The notes: generated from the letters alone by a model not told the origin. Positions 1-10,930 are shown, counted from the first letter of the stretch. The stretch is DNA of 64,000 nucleotides from Rhyacophila brunnea (GCA_022495005.1 JAGYXB010001332.1:1-64000); one strand, 5' to 3'. Program-made: numbers and translations.

Positions 1-2228
1 TTATAATATCATCATCATCATCATCATCAGCCTGAATCTATCCACTGCTGGATGAAGGCCTCTTCAAGTTGCTTCCACTTCTCTCGGTCCTGTGCATTGC
101 GTTGCTACGTACTTCCGCAGAACTTTATATCATTTCCTCGATCCAGCGGCCTCTCGGTCTACCTTGTGGACGTTTTGTACTTCTTGGATGCCACTGGATG
201 ACTAGATTTGTCCAACGATTGTCTCTTCTTCTAGCTATATGTCCAGTCCATCTCTATTTAAGGCTTTTAATAAACTCTATTACATCGCAAACCCTTGTCT
301 GCTTCCTTATCCACTCATTCCTCTTTTTGTCCTTTCGCGTTATGCCCAGCATAAACCTCTCCATACCACGTTGTGCTTCTCTAAGTTTCTGGATCTCTCT
401 TTTACTTAGGGTCCATGTTTCACACGCATATGTCATCACGGGAAGCACACACTGGTTGAACACTTTGCGCTTTAGGCACAGTGGAAGGTCACTTTTGAAG
501 ACATTATTCAGGCGGCCAAAAGCCCTCCAGCCTAGCTTTACTCTGCGAACAATTTCATCAAATATACATCCATCTATAGATACTTGTTGTCCCAGATAGA
601 TGTAGCTTTTCACCTGTTCGAGCTGAGTGCCATTGATGAGGATCTCTTTTTGGCCTGCAAAGCAGTTGAACATGGCTTTCGTCTTTGTTACATTTATTTT
701 CAAACCTACTTTGTTGCTTACTTCAGCGAGTTCCTGCATTCTGCTTTGGAGGTCTTCTGAGTCTTGCGAAAAAATTACTATGTCATCAGCAAAGCGCAGA
801 TGACTCAGGTATTCTCCATTTATGGGGATCCCTTTGTCATTCCAGTCAAGTTGCCTGAATAAGTCTTCAAGGGTGGCTGTAAATAGTTTAGGTGAGATTG
901 TATCACCTTGTCGGACTCCTTTGCTGATAGGAAATCTGCGCGATGGTTAATGGAGATTTACAGATGCTGTTGCGCTTCTGTATATATTATTGAAAATATT
1001 TATATATCGCCCAGGGATTCCTTGTTTTCTGAGTGCGTCGAGTATTGAACATTTTTTATCGAATCAAACGCCTTCTCATAGTCTATAAAACCCATGCATA
1101 GTGGCAGTTTGTATTCCTGGTACCGCTCTATGATTTCTCTGATGACTTAGATATGGTCCATAGTGCTGTATCCTCCTCTAAATCCAGCTTGTTCTCTCGG
1201 TTGGTTCTCGTCTAGTACATTTTGCAGACGGTTTGAGAGAATTTTTGTGAACGTCTTGTAGAGAATAGGGAGTAGACTTATTGGACGATAATTTGTTAGG
1301 TCTTCTCTGTCACCTTTTTTGTGAAGAATGACAATGCTGGCATTTTCCATACCTCTGGGACATCCTCTTTGCATATGCAGGCTGTGAACAATTGTGCAAG
1401 TACTTCATTTGCATCCTTTCCTGCTTTTTTGAGGATATCTATCGTTAAACCGTCTTCCCCGGGGGCTTTCCCACTTTTCATGTAATTTAAAGCATGGGTT
1501 ACTTCCCAGGATGTAATTTCGGGAGTATGGTCTTCCGAATTTCCATTCCTCTGAAGATCTAAGTCTATAGTCGTATTGTCAGTGTCATCACTGTAGAGAT
1601 CGCTGTAGAACTCTTCAACTCGGCTTAAAAAGTGTTCCCAATTTCTGACGATAGAACCATCTTTTGCTTTTAGTGCTGTGATTTGACGTTTTCCTATCGA
1701 CAAGCATTGCTTGTTTTTGTTTAAACTTCTGCCTGCTTTCACAATTGCTTGTATGCGGTTTACATTGAATTTACGAAGGTCTTCTCTAATCTTCCTTCGG
1801 AGGGGTTTGCAAAGTGATGAAAACTCCATATCGTTTTGTGCCTGTCTATCGCTCTTGGTTTTCCTTCTCTGCTCCATAAGATTCAATGTTGCCTTCGAAA
1901 GCTTGGTGGAAGGTGTAACTTCTGAGCTTTTTATACCTGTTTTTTCTGCACATTGTAGAATAATATTCGTTATATCCTCCGCGTTGGATAGGGAAACGGT
2001 TTCGTTCTCATCTAAGAAAGCCGATAGTGCATTTTTGAGTTCATTTTGGAATTCAGTATTGTTCTGCAGGTATACGCGAGCATTTGGCTTCTTCTGCAGT
2101 TTGGATCTTTCTGATTTGACGTTCAATCTTATCTTACATCTCACCATCCGGTGATCACTGCCGGTGTTAAACTGATTGATCACCTTACAGTTTAAAAATG
2201 TATATTTTCTGTCAGTGAGGATGTGTTA
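1..2228 (-). mobile_element. RTE-type LINE, 5'-truncated and broken
   Basis: Minus-strand non-LTR retrotransposon. Reading from 2228 downwards, the end of an APE endonuclease (TGSDHRMVR near 2140-2165) is followed by a linker, then reverse transcriptase: SGKAPGEDGLT near 1450-1490, NYRPISLLP near 1270-1295, QAGFRGGYST near 1155-1190, the catalytic FADD box near 780-800, NKVGLKINVTKTKAM near 670-715, and the C-terminal YACETWTL and GHIARR regions down to about 200. The 3' end, at positions 1-30, is a (GAT)n run, the short tandem tail typical of RTE/BovB elements. The reading frame is broken near 1300-1370, at 1147 and near 945, so no functional ORF remains. Most of the endonuclease is missing (5' truncation near 2228). 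Family assignment rests on motif recognition; RTE against a related clade is not certain. Confidence 0.88.
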
Positions 2229-2320
2229 TAATATAATAAATTTAATATAATAATATTATTATTGATAATAATTATAATAATAATATAATAAATCCTTATA
2301 TAATAATCGAATTAGAAATA
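2229..2320. repeat. AT-rich low-complexity tract
   Basis: A run built from TAATA and AATAATATT units directly beyond the 5' truncation point of the LINE. It may mark the insertion junction. Nothing coding is seen. Confidence 0.7.
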
Positions 2321-2402
2321 GAAATCGAATAACTATCCTGACCTAAACTAACTATCATTATTTTGGTGTGAAGACAGCAAAGAATTACAAAAAGATATGT
2401 TA

Positions 2403-2502
2403 GTAGTATATTCTTGGGTTTGATAATGGCCTCTGCAACGAGCCCGAAACGTCGAGTAAAGAAGGAAGAAGGAGACACGGTGAAAACCCAAGAATATACT
2501 AC
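2403..2502 (+). ncRNA. Hammerhead-ribozyme-like hairpin (Penelope-like relic)
   Basis: A perfect 19-bp inverted repeat (GTAGTATATTCTTGGGTTT at 2403-2421, complement at 2484-2502) encloses TTGATAA (2420-2426), a small hairpin GGCCTC-TGCAAC-GAGCCC (2428-2445), then CGAAAC and GTC (2445-2453). The order, outer stem, CTGANGA-like box, stem II, GAAA, GTC, is that of a hammerhead ribozyme; such motifs are known in the LTR-like ends of Penelope-like elements. Two bases of the CTGANGA core are changed (TTGATAA), so catalytic activity is unlikely. A related CGAAACGTCG block occurs at 38855-38995. Assignment is by inference. Confidence 0.4.
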
Positions 2503-2554
2503 GATAAAAAACAACCGTGAAAGCCTCAAACATTAGATATGTTAGTATTGGCCT

Positions 2555-2790
2555 CCTTCAAAAAAATCCTGTATTCTGCACGATCCAGCGCCAACATTCT
2601 CTAGTTGCTTTGCCCGAGCATTTTCAAATCTCTCGTGGCGCAGTATAGCCTTCTCAATTTTGGCCGTCTAGGCTTCTCTTGCCGTCGGGACTTGCGTACA
2701 TAGTCCGCCTCGCCGGTATATCCTCCGGCATTCTATGCACGTGACCAATCCAACGCAGTCTCTGCATTTTCATATGCCGCGTGATATTTT
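2555..2790 (-). pseudogene. LINE reverse-transcriptase C-terminal fragment
   Basis: On the minus strand the sequence reads MKMQRLRWIGHVHRMPED, then ARRTMYASPDGKR, and after frame breaks ALDRAEYRIFLKEANT. The R-L-R-W-x-G-H-V-x-R-M-P core is the usual tail of non-LTR endonuclease/reverse-transcriptase polyproteins. Stops and at least one frameshift are present. It is unrelated in sequence to the RTE copy at 1-2228 and to the tail at 2925-3110, so it is a separate insertion. Confidence 0.7.
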
Positions 2791-2924
2791 CACCCCCACA
2801 AAGTGTCTCAACTGTCAACAAATGTCACTTTCTAATATTGACCTACCTACTCTTTAATGAACACCTTTCATCTCGAAAATTATGTCACAATTGTTATTTT
2901 TATCATGATCCTCTAATCGGCCAC

Positions 2925-3110
2925 CATTGGGGCGATCTTTGCTATACCGTTTTCTACCATGAACAGATCGGTAGAGCTGCACTCGTATCAATCACGGAGG
3001 TTCTTGAGCCACGAAATGCGGCGTCGTTCTCTGCTACGTTTACCAGTTGTACCTTGCATGACAAGTAAGTTATGGTATACTGTCCTTTGATAATGTGGCC
3101 CAAGATATTG
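2925..3110 (-). pseudogene. LINE 3'-tail fragment, copy 1
   Basis: The minus strand encodes RRRISWLKNLRDWYECSS followed by a decayed TDLF...IAKIAPMVAD segment. Upstream on that strand lies a decayed YLGHIIKG-like segment. This S-W-L-[KR]-N-L-R-[DE]-W block is the extreme C-terminus of a LINE reverse transcriptase. A second copy of the last ~110 bp, same orientation, is at 4167-4290. One frame break separates ...KNLRD from WYECSS. Confidence 0.68.
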
Positions 3111-4166
3111 TAATTTTAGGCTATTTAGGCTGCGCGATAAACTCCTAGGTCCTTTCCCAATCCCATTGTAATCATCACCTTTTGTCACCTGGTCAGCCAA
3201 AAGAATTGAGTATGATTAGTAGTGCCATCTATTAACATGACTAATAATATCTGTTAGACAAGAGATCAGGATAAGTGCATGGGAGATACAGGGGTCCCGA
3301 TTTAATAATGAATGTTTATATTCATCACTTAGAAGAAACTGAAAACATTTATTTTTGTACAAACCCGTAAGCTCAATTTATAATACGACATCTGTGAAAT
3401 ATTTGTCAAATATATTTTCAAAATTGTTATCGTAGACGCAAACCTAAAAAAAAGCTTTCAAAAAGCACAATTTGAGGACGTATGTGGTAATGCAGTTATT
3501 TTATCGTTTATATTTTGACCTAATAACCTCAATATAATGTAAAAAAAACTAGCTTTCATTCTAACAGAACTGTATCAAATATTTTACTCAGAAATTACAC
3601 GACTTTATATAATTTTTGAAGAGTTCGTCTATATGTAACGTATTATTAATGATTACACAATAATTGGACAGGTCTTGTAAATGATTTCTAAAATTTTCAA
3701 TATGACCTTGTTAGATACCTACTCAACGATTTAAATCGTACTGTGTACTAATTTAGATATCACCATAATATGTATCGCACCAAACATTATGTTTTTGGGT
3801 GAATAATAAACAATGAAATAATAATATTATCAATAATAAAATATTGAGATGCTGGCAAGGTTTACGATTTTAGCCATACAAAATTTCGATGACGTATTTA
3901 CATGATGTTTCCAACCTGTTGTCATGACAACGAGAAGCAAGCACCGCATAGGACATCAATTCAAAACTACTGGGAAGCGTACGCTTCAATTGCCATATTT
4001 CACGATCTATTAGAAATGTTCATATTTAACGTCAGTTAAATTTGAAATATTATTGTACACCATTAATAATGAAGACGTCACGTCACTAAATACAGGTGGT
4101 TTGACTTATAACAGAATAATCTTTCTATACCTACTACTTACCTACTTCTTTTTATTGTGCCATCCC

Positions 4167-4290
4167 CTAGCGGAGGTCGGCCACCATCAGGGCGATCTTA
4201 GGTTTGACACCCGGAACAGTTCAGTTGAGCTGCACTCGTACCAATCACGGAGGTTCTTAAGCCACGAATTGCGACTTCCTCCTCTTCCGG
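4167..4290 (-). pseudogene. LINE 3'-tail fragment, copy 2
   Basis: The minus strand reads NSWLKNLRDWYECSSTELF, then after one frameshift KIALMVADLR and a stop at 4167-4169, the natural C-terminus of the ORF. It repeats the end of the 2925-3110 copy at about 80% identity by eye and shows that the parent family ends in IALMVADLR-stop. Confidence 0.7.
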
Positions 4291-4319
4291 GTACGACATG
4301 ATTTTAAATAGATGTTTTT

Positions 4320-5410
4320 TAGAAAATTTCTTTATTATAATATCATAAGAAATTTATTCGGAATATAAATAAATACAAAACGTAATGTCGTAAGTTAAAA
4401 TAGCTAAAACTTAATTTATGCAATGACTGTTGAATTCTATTAATTGTAGTCCTGTGAAATTACGAATTACGTCCTTAAGTCTAAACGCATTGTTTTGTCC
4501 TTTGTTAAGGAAAGGATTATTCAACCACTATTTATAAAATGTTTTTGCGTAGTCCTAGTTTATTATACTTATTAATGTAATAATATGATGATGTATCCAT
4601 TGGAATCCTATATGAGAAGCTCAAAGGACTTACCTTGGGTTGTGGAGTCGAGATGGTAATGATGATTCGTAGTGCTAAATAGATTTTATTTTCACATAAT
4701 CTTGTTCGGTCAATCATATTTATGCTGCTATGTGAAAATGTGGTGTCAAATTTAATAATAATTAATTTATATAGAACTTATGTGAATGACTTATTTTTAC
4801 CACCTTTGGCTATAATATTGTATACAGTAAAAATGATGTTAACTCTGTTGAAACCTGGACTCACAGATTATCCGATCGGTTCAGAGAATCGGCGTGCTCG
4901 AGGTGTGGTTCAAGACTGGGGATGTTTCTCATTTCATGGATGAACAACAATCAAACATATTTGCCACAATCAAAACCCCAATTACTTGGGGTTATTTTCT
5001 AACCGTTTCACAAGTAAGTAGGCTCAATTAAATATAATTGAAAAAAATCGGTTTGTGTACTTATGTACGCGCGTTAGAAGTTATACTTCTTTGGCGTAAC
5101 AAAACAAAAACAAAACTTGTGATAAGCTTAATTCCTTGACCAACTCTGAATTATCTTATTTAATTACACACTCAAGAAAAAGGACCGCTTTTTGGAACGC
5201 CGTTGGCTTATTTCTATACACCTTAACTTATATTACTAAATTATATAATGGTTTCTCGTTGTTTCTATTTTTAAAGTACCAACTGTCACTCTGACGTTTA
5301 ATCGTTTGCTTACGTAAAGAATTGCAAATGGCCGACAATAATAAATTCGCTGCCTAGGCAACGGAACAATTCTAAACTATAATATTATACTGTATAATCT
5401 TCACGATTGC
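4320..5410. other. Non-coding, no element recognised
   Basis: AT-rich sequence. I see no coding frame with recognisable similarity, no clear terminal inverted repeats and no long internal repeat. Confidence 0.5.
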
Positions 5411-5418
5411 AGTATCAT

Positions 5419-5492
5419 TCTGTGGCGTAAAGCTAGTGCATTCGGCTGATAACCGAACAATCGGTGGTTCGAATCCAATCGAGTGCGTTTTT
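5419..5492 (+). ncRNA. tRNA-like sequence with Ile(GAT)-type anticodon arm
   Basis: A D-arm-like GGCGTAAAGCTAGTGC is followed by a perfect 5-bp anticodon stem (TTCGG/CCGAA, 5441-5457) with loop CTGATAA, i.e. T33, anticodon GAT, A37. A perfect B box GGTTCGAATCC lies at 5464-5474. The acceptor stem does not pair, and a T7 run (Pol III terminator type) follows at 5486-5492. This is best read as a tRNA-derived SINE head or tRNA pseudogene rather than a functional tRNA gene. Confidence 0.5.
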
Positions 5493-5493
5493 T

Positions 5494-5932
5494 TACGTGT
5501 GAAAAAATATAATATTATGTGTTACATGTCACACGCCAAAAAAACACTCTGATCTGATTTCCCAAACTCACCAAAAGAAGTATATCCTAAATTATAATTC
5601 TTAATAAATATTATCTTAATTAATATATCTTATTATATTAAATAAAAAAAAATATTTATATAATACTAAATATCACGTTGTCGATTATTGTTTGTCGGTT
5701 GTTTTCTCTGTTGTATGGTTAATAATCGTAGGTATATAATGTAAAAAATCACTGCTTTTACCGTCATAATCAAGACGTATCACTGAAGAGTTCTATGATT
5801 TTGACACTTGGGGGACAAAAATGGGGGTCTTGAATCTATATAGTTTTAGGGGGCCGTAAATTTTTGAAAATATTTTTATTGAGATATTACAGATTAAACT
5901 ATTAATTTTTGTTAGTAGGTGTGCAGAAGTAC
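5494..5932. other. Non-coding upstream flank
   Basis: AT-rich. 5590-5680 is low-complexity TAATATATCTTATTA-like sequence. No gene or element was recognised. Confidence 0.5.
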
Positions 5933-6146
5933 CAGTGATGCCAACCTTACTATAATTATAGTAAAATACTATAATTTAAATTTCGTGGAAAATGTAAAAT
6001 ACTATAATTTTACGCTAAATATACCAAAATACTATAATTTTAAAGGATTCACGACGAAAAATGTTCCTGTACTATATATTTTTCAGAAGTACTATAATTT
6101 TTACGCCTTTGTACTATAATCAGAATAGAAAAATATGACAACACTG
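5933..6146. mobile_element. hAT-type MITE with ACTATAATTT subterminal repeats
   Basis: Ends CAGTGATGCCAAC (5933) and the inverted TGACAACACTG (6146), matching the CAGTGTTGCCA class of hAT termini. The 8-bp flanks AGAAGTAC and AAAGGTAC agree at 6 of 8 positions, consistent with an old target duplication. Seven copies of ACTATAATTT or close variants (5949, 5968, 6001, 6031, 6071, 6091, 6112) fill the element, as expected for subterminal transposase-binding repeats. It has no coding capacity; the K-Y-Y-N-F pattern in one frame is a by-product of the DNA repeat. Confidence 0.65.
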
Positions 6147-6526
6147 AAAGGTACCTACCTTTGTTTTTTTCGTTACTGGCCCAGGTGTTAAAATACCTTG
6201 TCACGCTCCTGTGGATGAGATTAGGATTTAAATAATAATATATGTACAACAATCCTTCGAGGTTATTTAAGTGGATACGTACATACAAAATGTAAAAAGT
6301 AGTTTCCCCAATTTTAAAAAGGTTGTCAATAAATGCCAGTGCTACACAGGCGGCCATACACAGTACACAGTACTGCCACTGCAGTAATTGGCACATTTTG
6401 ACAGCAGATCAAAGATGGCCCACAGTTGAGCAATGTAAGTCAGCGTGCGCTATCAATAACTCACAAATCGCGATAAAATAAACATCATGTGACAAAAAAT
6501 ACATAAACAAAGGCGATCGCTTACCG

Positions 6527-6534
6527 TGTCAGTT
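6527..6534 (+). promoter_or_regulatory. Putative initiator (TCAGT) of the sulfotransferase gene
   Basis: TCAGT at 6529-6533 matches the arthropod initiator consensus and lies 73 nt upstream of the ATG at 6604. No clear TATA box 30 bp upstream (only AT-rich ATACATAAA) and no clear DPE at +28 were found. This is inference; a further upstream non-coding exon cannot be excluded. Confidence 0.35.
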
Positions 6535-6603
6535 CATTTTTGTTCAGCATTCTGTGTTGTTAAGTTTTGTTTCGTGTCCGTGTGTCTTGTGCATGTTTCT
6601 ACA

Positions 6604-7379
6604 ATGTCGCGTCGCATAAATATTTACGGAATATGTTTCATAAGTAGCTTGTGTATTTTGCTGCTGCTTGCAAGCCACAGATTTTCAGGCAGCGTGAATT
6701 ACAGACCCGTTCCTGACTTTAGAAGGACCATTCAAAGTTTCTCAGCCGAACATCCCAGTTATTCAAATCAAGCGCAGAATTTAGCCGCGGTGCGAAGTAA
6801 GCTGGCCTTGCAGCAACGACAGATTGATTTGTCACAGAACCAGACCTTCACGATCAGCGACATCGTCAATCTGCAGCGGAACAAAATAGAAATGGAAATG
6901 GCCGATTACGAGTTTCCCAATGGCAAATATGGAATGATGGCGTCTAAGCTGTCAGATTTGCAATTGGAATCCGGCGGAAAGCCGATCCGGAACGTGATAA
7001 TCACAACGTGGCGTTCTGGATCGACGTTCCTCGGCGATATCCTGAATGCCATACCGGGAAACTATTACCATTATGAACCGCTGCTGAATTATGACATTAT
7101 CCAGATAAGGGGACCGCCTCATGCTAAACAGGCACTGAGGAACCTAAAGAAGCTGTTAAATTGCGATTACCATGATATGGACGACTATTTAGACTATGGC
7201 ATGGACCATATTTGGTTGTTTACTCACAACGAGAGGTTATGGGACCAGTGTTTGGACTTTCCTCAAGTTTGCTGGAACGCTACATTTCTGACAAAGTTTT
7301 GTAAGCTGTTTCCGTTCCAGAGTATGAAGGTGGTCAGACTACGGCTGAAGCTCGCTGAAGAACTGCTCGGGGATGATAT
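6604..7379 (+). CDS. Carbohydrate 6-O-sulfotransferase, coding exon 1 (residues 1-259)
   Basis: First coding exon of a Golgi carbohydrate sulfotransferase that would transfer sulfate from PAPS to a 6-OH of Gal, GalNAc or GlcNAc in glycans. The frame is open from 6526, but only the ATG at 6604 has a start codon with A at -3. It gives a short basic N-terminus (MSRR), then a membrane anchor at about residues 7-23, a type II topology. The 5'-phosphosulfate-binding loop TTWRSGSTF is at residues 134-142 with R137; YHYEPLLNYD follows. Possible N-glycosylation sites are N79 (NQT) and N225 (NAT). The exon ends with SMKVVRLRLKLAEELLGDD, the usual lead into the 3'-PAPS loop. The donor is GATAT|GTAAGT, phase 2, splitting codon 259 (Ile). 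The frame is intact. Exact acceptor sugar and orthology (CHST1-, 3- or 5-like) cannot be decided here. Confidence 0.93.
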
Positions 7380-7764
7380 GTAAGTTCTAATTCTTTTCAT
7401 CAAATTATATTTCAATAGCATTGGTAAATATTATATGTCTGGAACTTAATTGAGGTGTCCATGGAATATAATTCATTTTAAGGATTAAGGCAGTTACATG
7501 TTTGAATCTTGTTTAAAATTATATGTCATTTGTAATCGTTTAATCCTCAACTCCTCAATTGTCCCAATGTCCTAAAGACAATTGAGTATTTACTTCCAGT
7601 CGGTAAACATTTTTAGTGTATAATGTATCAATATTGTGATCATACCGAAATTAGATTTGATATAAATAAAAGGGATTTCAAGTTATACACAGTTTTTTTA
7701 TAAAACTTAAATCTATGAATATAACAAAAATATTTACTGTACATTAGATAAAACGGTTCTATAC

Positions 7765-7950
7765 GTTTATCCTGGATACAGCGGCAAACACATTTTGAAA
7801 ATAGCTGATATACCTACTGGATTATTTGTTAGTTTGGGTTAGTTTAGGTTAGGTTAAGTTAGGTTAGGTTATCCTAACAAATATTCCACTATATCGGCTA
7901 TTTTCAAAATGTGTTTGCCGCTGTATGTCATTGGCTGTATCAAGGATAAC
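7765..7950. mobile_element. Hairpin MITE with TTAGG repeats in its loop
   Basis: Inverted arms: TATCCTGGATACAGCGGC (from 7768) continuing to ATAGCTGATATA, against TATATCGGCTATTTTCAAAA...GCCGCTGTATG and CTGTATCAAGGATAAC ending at 7950. The right arm has a ~15-bp internal duplication of its end. The loop (7830-7872) contains degenerate TTAGG units including TTAGGTTAGGTTAAG. No target duplication could be identified. Confidence 0.6.
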
Positions 7951-10018
7951 CGACTTGTACCGAGAAAACTTAATAAACATGACCACAGAATAATCAGATC
8001 CCCTTTAAGAAGGGACCTTTTAACGAATTCTCATTTTCTAACTATTTTTAATACATAGGTAGTAAATTTATCTTTGACTTTAAATAAAAAACTATTTTAA
8101 AATGTCTTAGATTGCAATCTTTGTGTTTTTCTGCTATGTGCCTTTGATCGGTGGAGTGAAGTATTTATTCATCTTCTAAAATCTAAATGCTTATTTTGTT
8201 TAAATTTTTTGACTAGCGCCGCACTTTGGAGAAATAAGAAAGATCAGTTTCTTTACATAAGGAATATTGTGGATACATGGAACATATTATTAGTTTATTC
8301 AGATTTTTTTAAAATATTATTAATCTGTATGTATATTATAATCATTTAACCATTTAAGTACCAACGGATTGATTTGATGATAGCCATGGATTTATGATTT
8401 CTTATACCTAATCTATTTGATGCGATGTGTTAATCACACCATCTTTATTTGAATGATTATTATGATTGATTGAATTGTCGATTCTACGTTCTTCCTGAAT
8501 GTCTGGGAAGCAATGACATTGGAGGGAATTCACTAGGAAGTCTCTTAGGTAGATAGGTATTCAAGAAATGTTATATTTTTCAAGGTTTAAAAGTATTATT
8601 AATACATAATTTTGAAAATCCTCAGAAGCATATTATGTTAGTGTTAGAAAAATCTTGCAGCGAGTGCAATTTGAGCATACATCTTCCATTTGCCGGGCGA
8701 GCTGAGTGTCATTCTTGTGAATAATTCCTTATACCCGCGATATCTGATACTTGAATTCCGTCAAGAAATGTGGGGTTTGATTTATGTAAGTAAGTAAGAA
8801 TGGCGTCAAGAGTAATCCAAATTTTGGTTTTGACGTCCCTTGCACTTGGTGATCATTTTTGATTAAATTGTTTTTTATTAATGTTATAGGAATGTAGTAT
8901 TTTGATTTATATTGTTTATAAAATAAAGCTTTTTCAGTTGTTGATTGTGCCTTTATTTAGCTAACAGTAAGTAGGTGTATCGAATGCACCAATGTTCACT
9001 TTAGATTTAGGTAAGGACTTAATGCAGATTTCGCAAAATATTATTTATTTTAAGCAAGGAATTATGTCTCGTTGATTATCTAGTCAAGTTCATTCAAATG
9101 AAGTTTGTATGTCTAACTTTGTATGAAATGATAGTATGCATGTAGCTAAGTAAGTATGATGAAGTGCGACTCGTCTGGTAATAGGTTGTCAACATTTAGT
9201 GTTTAGTCACTTTAATAAATGGCAGGTATTTAGGTAGCCCGTTAAGTACCTGTTGTTCATTACAAAAATGAGTTGTCTTGTTTTGTTGTCTCTTATCATA
9301 TTTTTGGACGACGCATTGGGAATCACTTTGGCTGAACGTTTCAATATACATACACATGTTTTGTCTAAATATTAAAATGCAGATAACCAACATAGGGGCT
9401 AGATGATTCCCATTTAAGTAACCTCTCTCTCTAAATATACTATTATTAAATTTAAAGTTTCACATAATATGTAGATATATGGTATTGTCAGAGTACCTAC
9501 CTTCTTATATTAATACGGCAGTTATTTTATTATAAACCTGTTTCATAAATAGGCATGAAGATACATACTTCAGTCACATTTTAGTGTTTTGTATAACAAT
9601 GCCAAAATTAAATATCAATAATAAACCAGTGGAGTCTCCTGTCTCGCTAGACATTTGGTGTCCTAACCACATAGTGGTGGATTTTAATATAATAATTATG
9701 AAATTCATTTAATATCTAATAACGGTTGACTTGGGTGCCTGATTATTTTATTATTAGATTATTAAGATGTTAGCTTGTTTGTTATTGCTTTGGGACGGAC
9801 TTTCGCTCTAATGTCAGTAATGTTTCGCTGTCAGTTGCTAGAATTGTTTTATTTTTCGTAAAAAAATATAACTACATTTTGTCTTTTTGAACACAATGAA
9901 TTAGTGAAATGGTTAATAAGTATTTTCATATAAGTCTGTGAGGGGAAGCTATATGCTCGGTATTGGAGGGAAAAATGTAATTTATTTGAAAATCTGTAAC
10001 CGGGCTGTGAAAGAAATC
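7951..10018. other. Intronic sequence, no element recognised
   Basis: AT-rich intron with TAGGTACCTA-like short motifs scattered through it. No terminal repeats, RT or transposase similarity, or RNA gene was seen. Confidence 0.45.
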
Positions 10019-10568
10019 AAATGACACCATACTCCTATTAATTTGACAGGTAGTTAGATATTAGTGCAGTATTATTGTATGTATTACATTTTCGTTGGGG
10101 AAAGTGGAGAAATGAGCATTTTATTAAAGCTTGAAACGTGTTGGGCGCTACTTAACTATGGTGTTCTTGAAAATTGTCAGTAGCACATTAAGACGATACA
10201 TCAGTGAAACGGCAAATAATTTTCAACTATAGGCGCGACGAAATTTTAGACTCTCTGAGAGCATTCGGAGAGCCAACGTCGAGTTGGGAACACGTCAATT
10301 TGTTTCGTGATGGCGACGGGGTTATTAATTCTTAAATCGTGTAAAGATGACTAAAAACGTTACCCATTTACGTTAAAACGAAAACATGTCAATGAATATA
10401 TTATTATTATTACTAATAGAACAATAAACAGAACATTAAATGGACGCATGTTGGATTTATATGACAAATTATATTTCGTTCGGCATGCGTCATTTGCACC
10501 CGCGACCAGCAATCCGCGCCTAGCCACGATCTTTTTAGACCATGCCTCAAATTGAGATATAGCCTTAA
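10019..10568. mobile_element. TTAA-ended MITE (copy A) plus shared outer flank
   Basis: The core element 10188-10568 runs from TTAA-GACGATACATCAGTGAAA to TTGAGATATAGCC-TTAA, so the ends are imperfect inverted repeats (GACGATACATCAGT vs GGCTATMYCTCAGT-type) with TTAA on both sides, the piggyBac target signature. The family recurs at 22546-22894, 31585-31944 and 45787-46365, with a fragment near 21873. The ~170 bp before it (10019-10187) is also repeated next to the copy at 31945-32114, so the element sits in a larger repeated unit. Non-coding. Confidence 0.65.
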
Positions 10569-10847
10569 ACAGTTGTAACTGACTAGGAAGTGAAATTATG
10601 TCAAATCAACACAATGGTCCGAAAAACATTGACTTTCAGAGAAAATGTGATTTATACCATTTCATGTCTTTTCGTTTGTAAATTCTCTTATAACTGTACT
10701 AAAACGGATTTTTTGGTAGTGTATAAATTCAAGTGTTAAAAATCAAAGTGGCGTTTAAATTAATGTACTGATAGATAATATGTCAAGTAGGTACTTTATC
10801 AGACTTTCCATTCTTATATATATTAAGTATAAATACATACTTAACAG
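10569..10847. other. Intronic sequence, no element recognised
   Basis: Nothing beyond AT-rich intron sequence is seen. Confidence 0.4.
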
Positions 10848-10930
10848 CAGTGGCGCACCCAGGATTTAATATTGGGGGGGGGGGCAAGGAGGAGAATGTA
10901 AATTAGTCCCATAGGCTCTTTTTACAAAAG
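10848..10930 (+). mobile_element. hAT-type left end fragment (CAGTGGCGCACCCAGG family)
   Basis: CAGTGGCGCACCCAGGATTT followed by a G12 run and CAAGGAGGAGAATGTAAATT is the left terminus of the family found complete at 54895-55621 and 60842-62085. Similarity stops after about 80 bp and no right end is found nearby. Confidence 0.6.

Noticed and set aside
69..599. 176-codon + strand frame
   Set aside because: It lies opposite the RTE reverse-transcriptase C-terminus, which has clear motifs on the minus strand.
1711..2154. 147-codon + strand frame
   Set aside because: Antisense shadow of the LINE ORF.
5919..6119. Peptide with K-Y-Y-N-F repeats
   Set aside because: Explained by ACTATAATTT DNA repeats inside a hAT MITE; no protein-level signal.
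6526..6603. N-terminal extension of the sulfotransferase
   Set aside because: The frame opens with GTG, not ATG, overlaps the putative initiator, and the ATG at 6604 gives a proper type II anchor.
7837..7870. Telomere or subtelomere
   Set aside because: Only about five degenerate TTAGG units, within a hairpin element in an intron.
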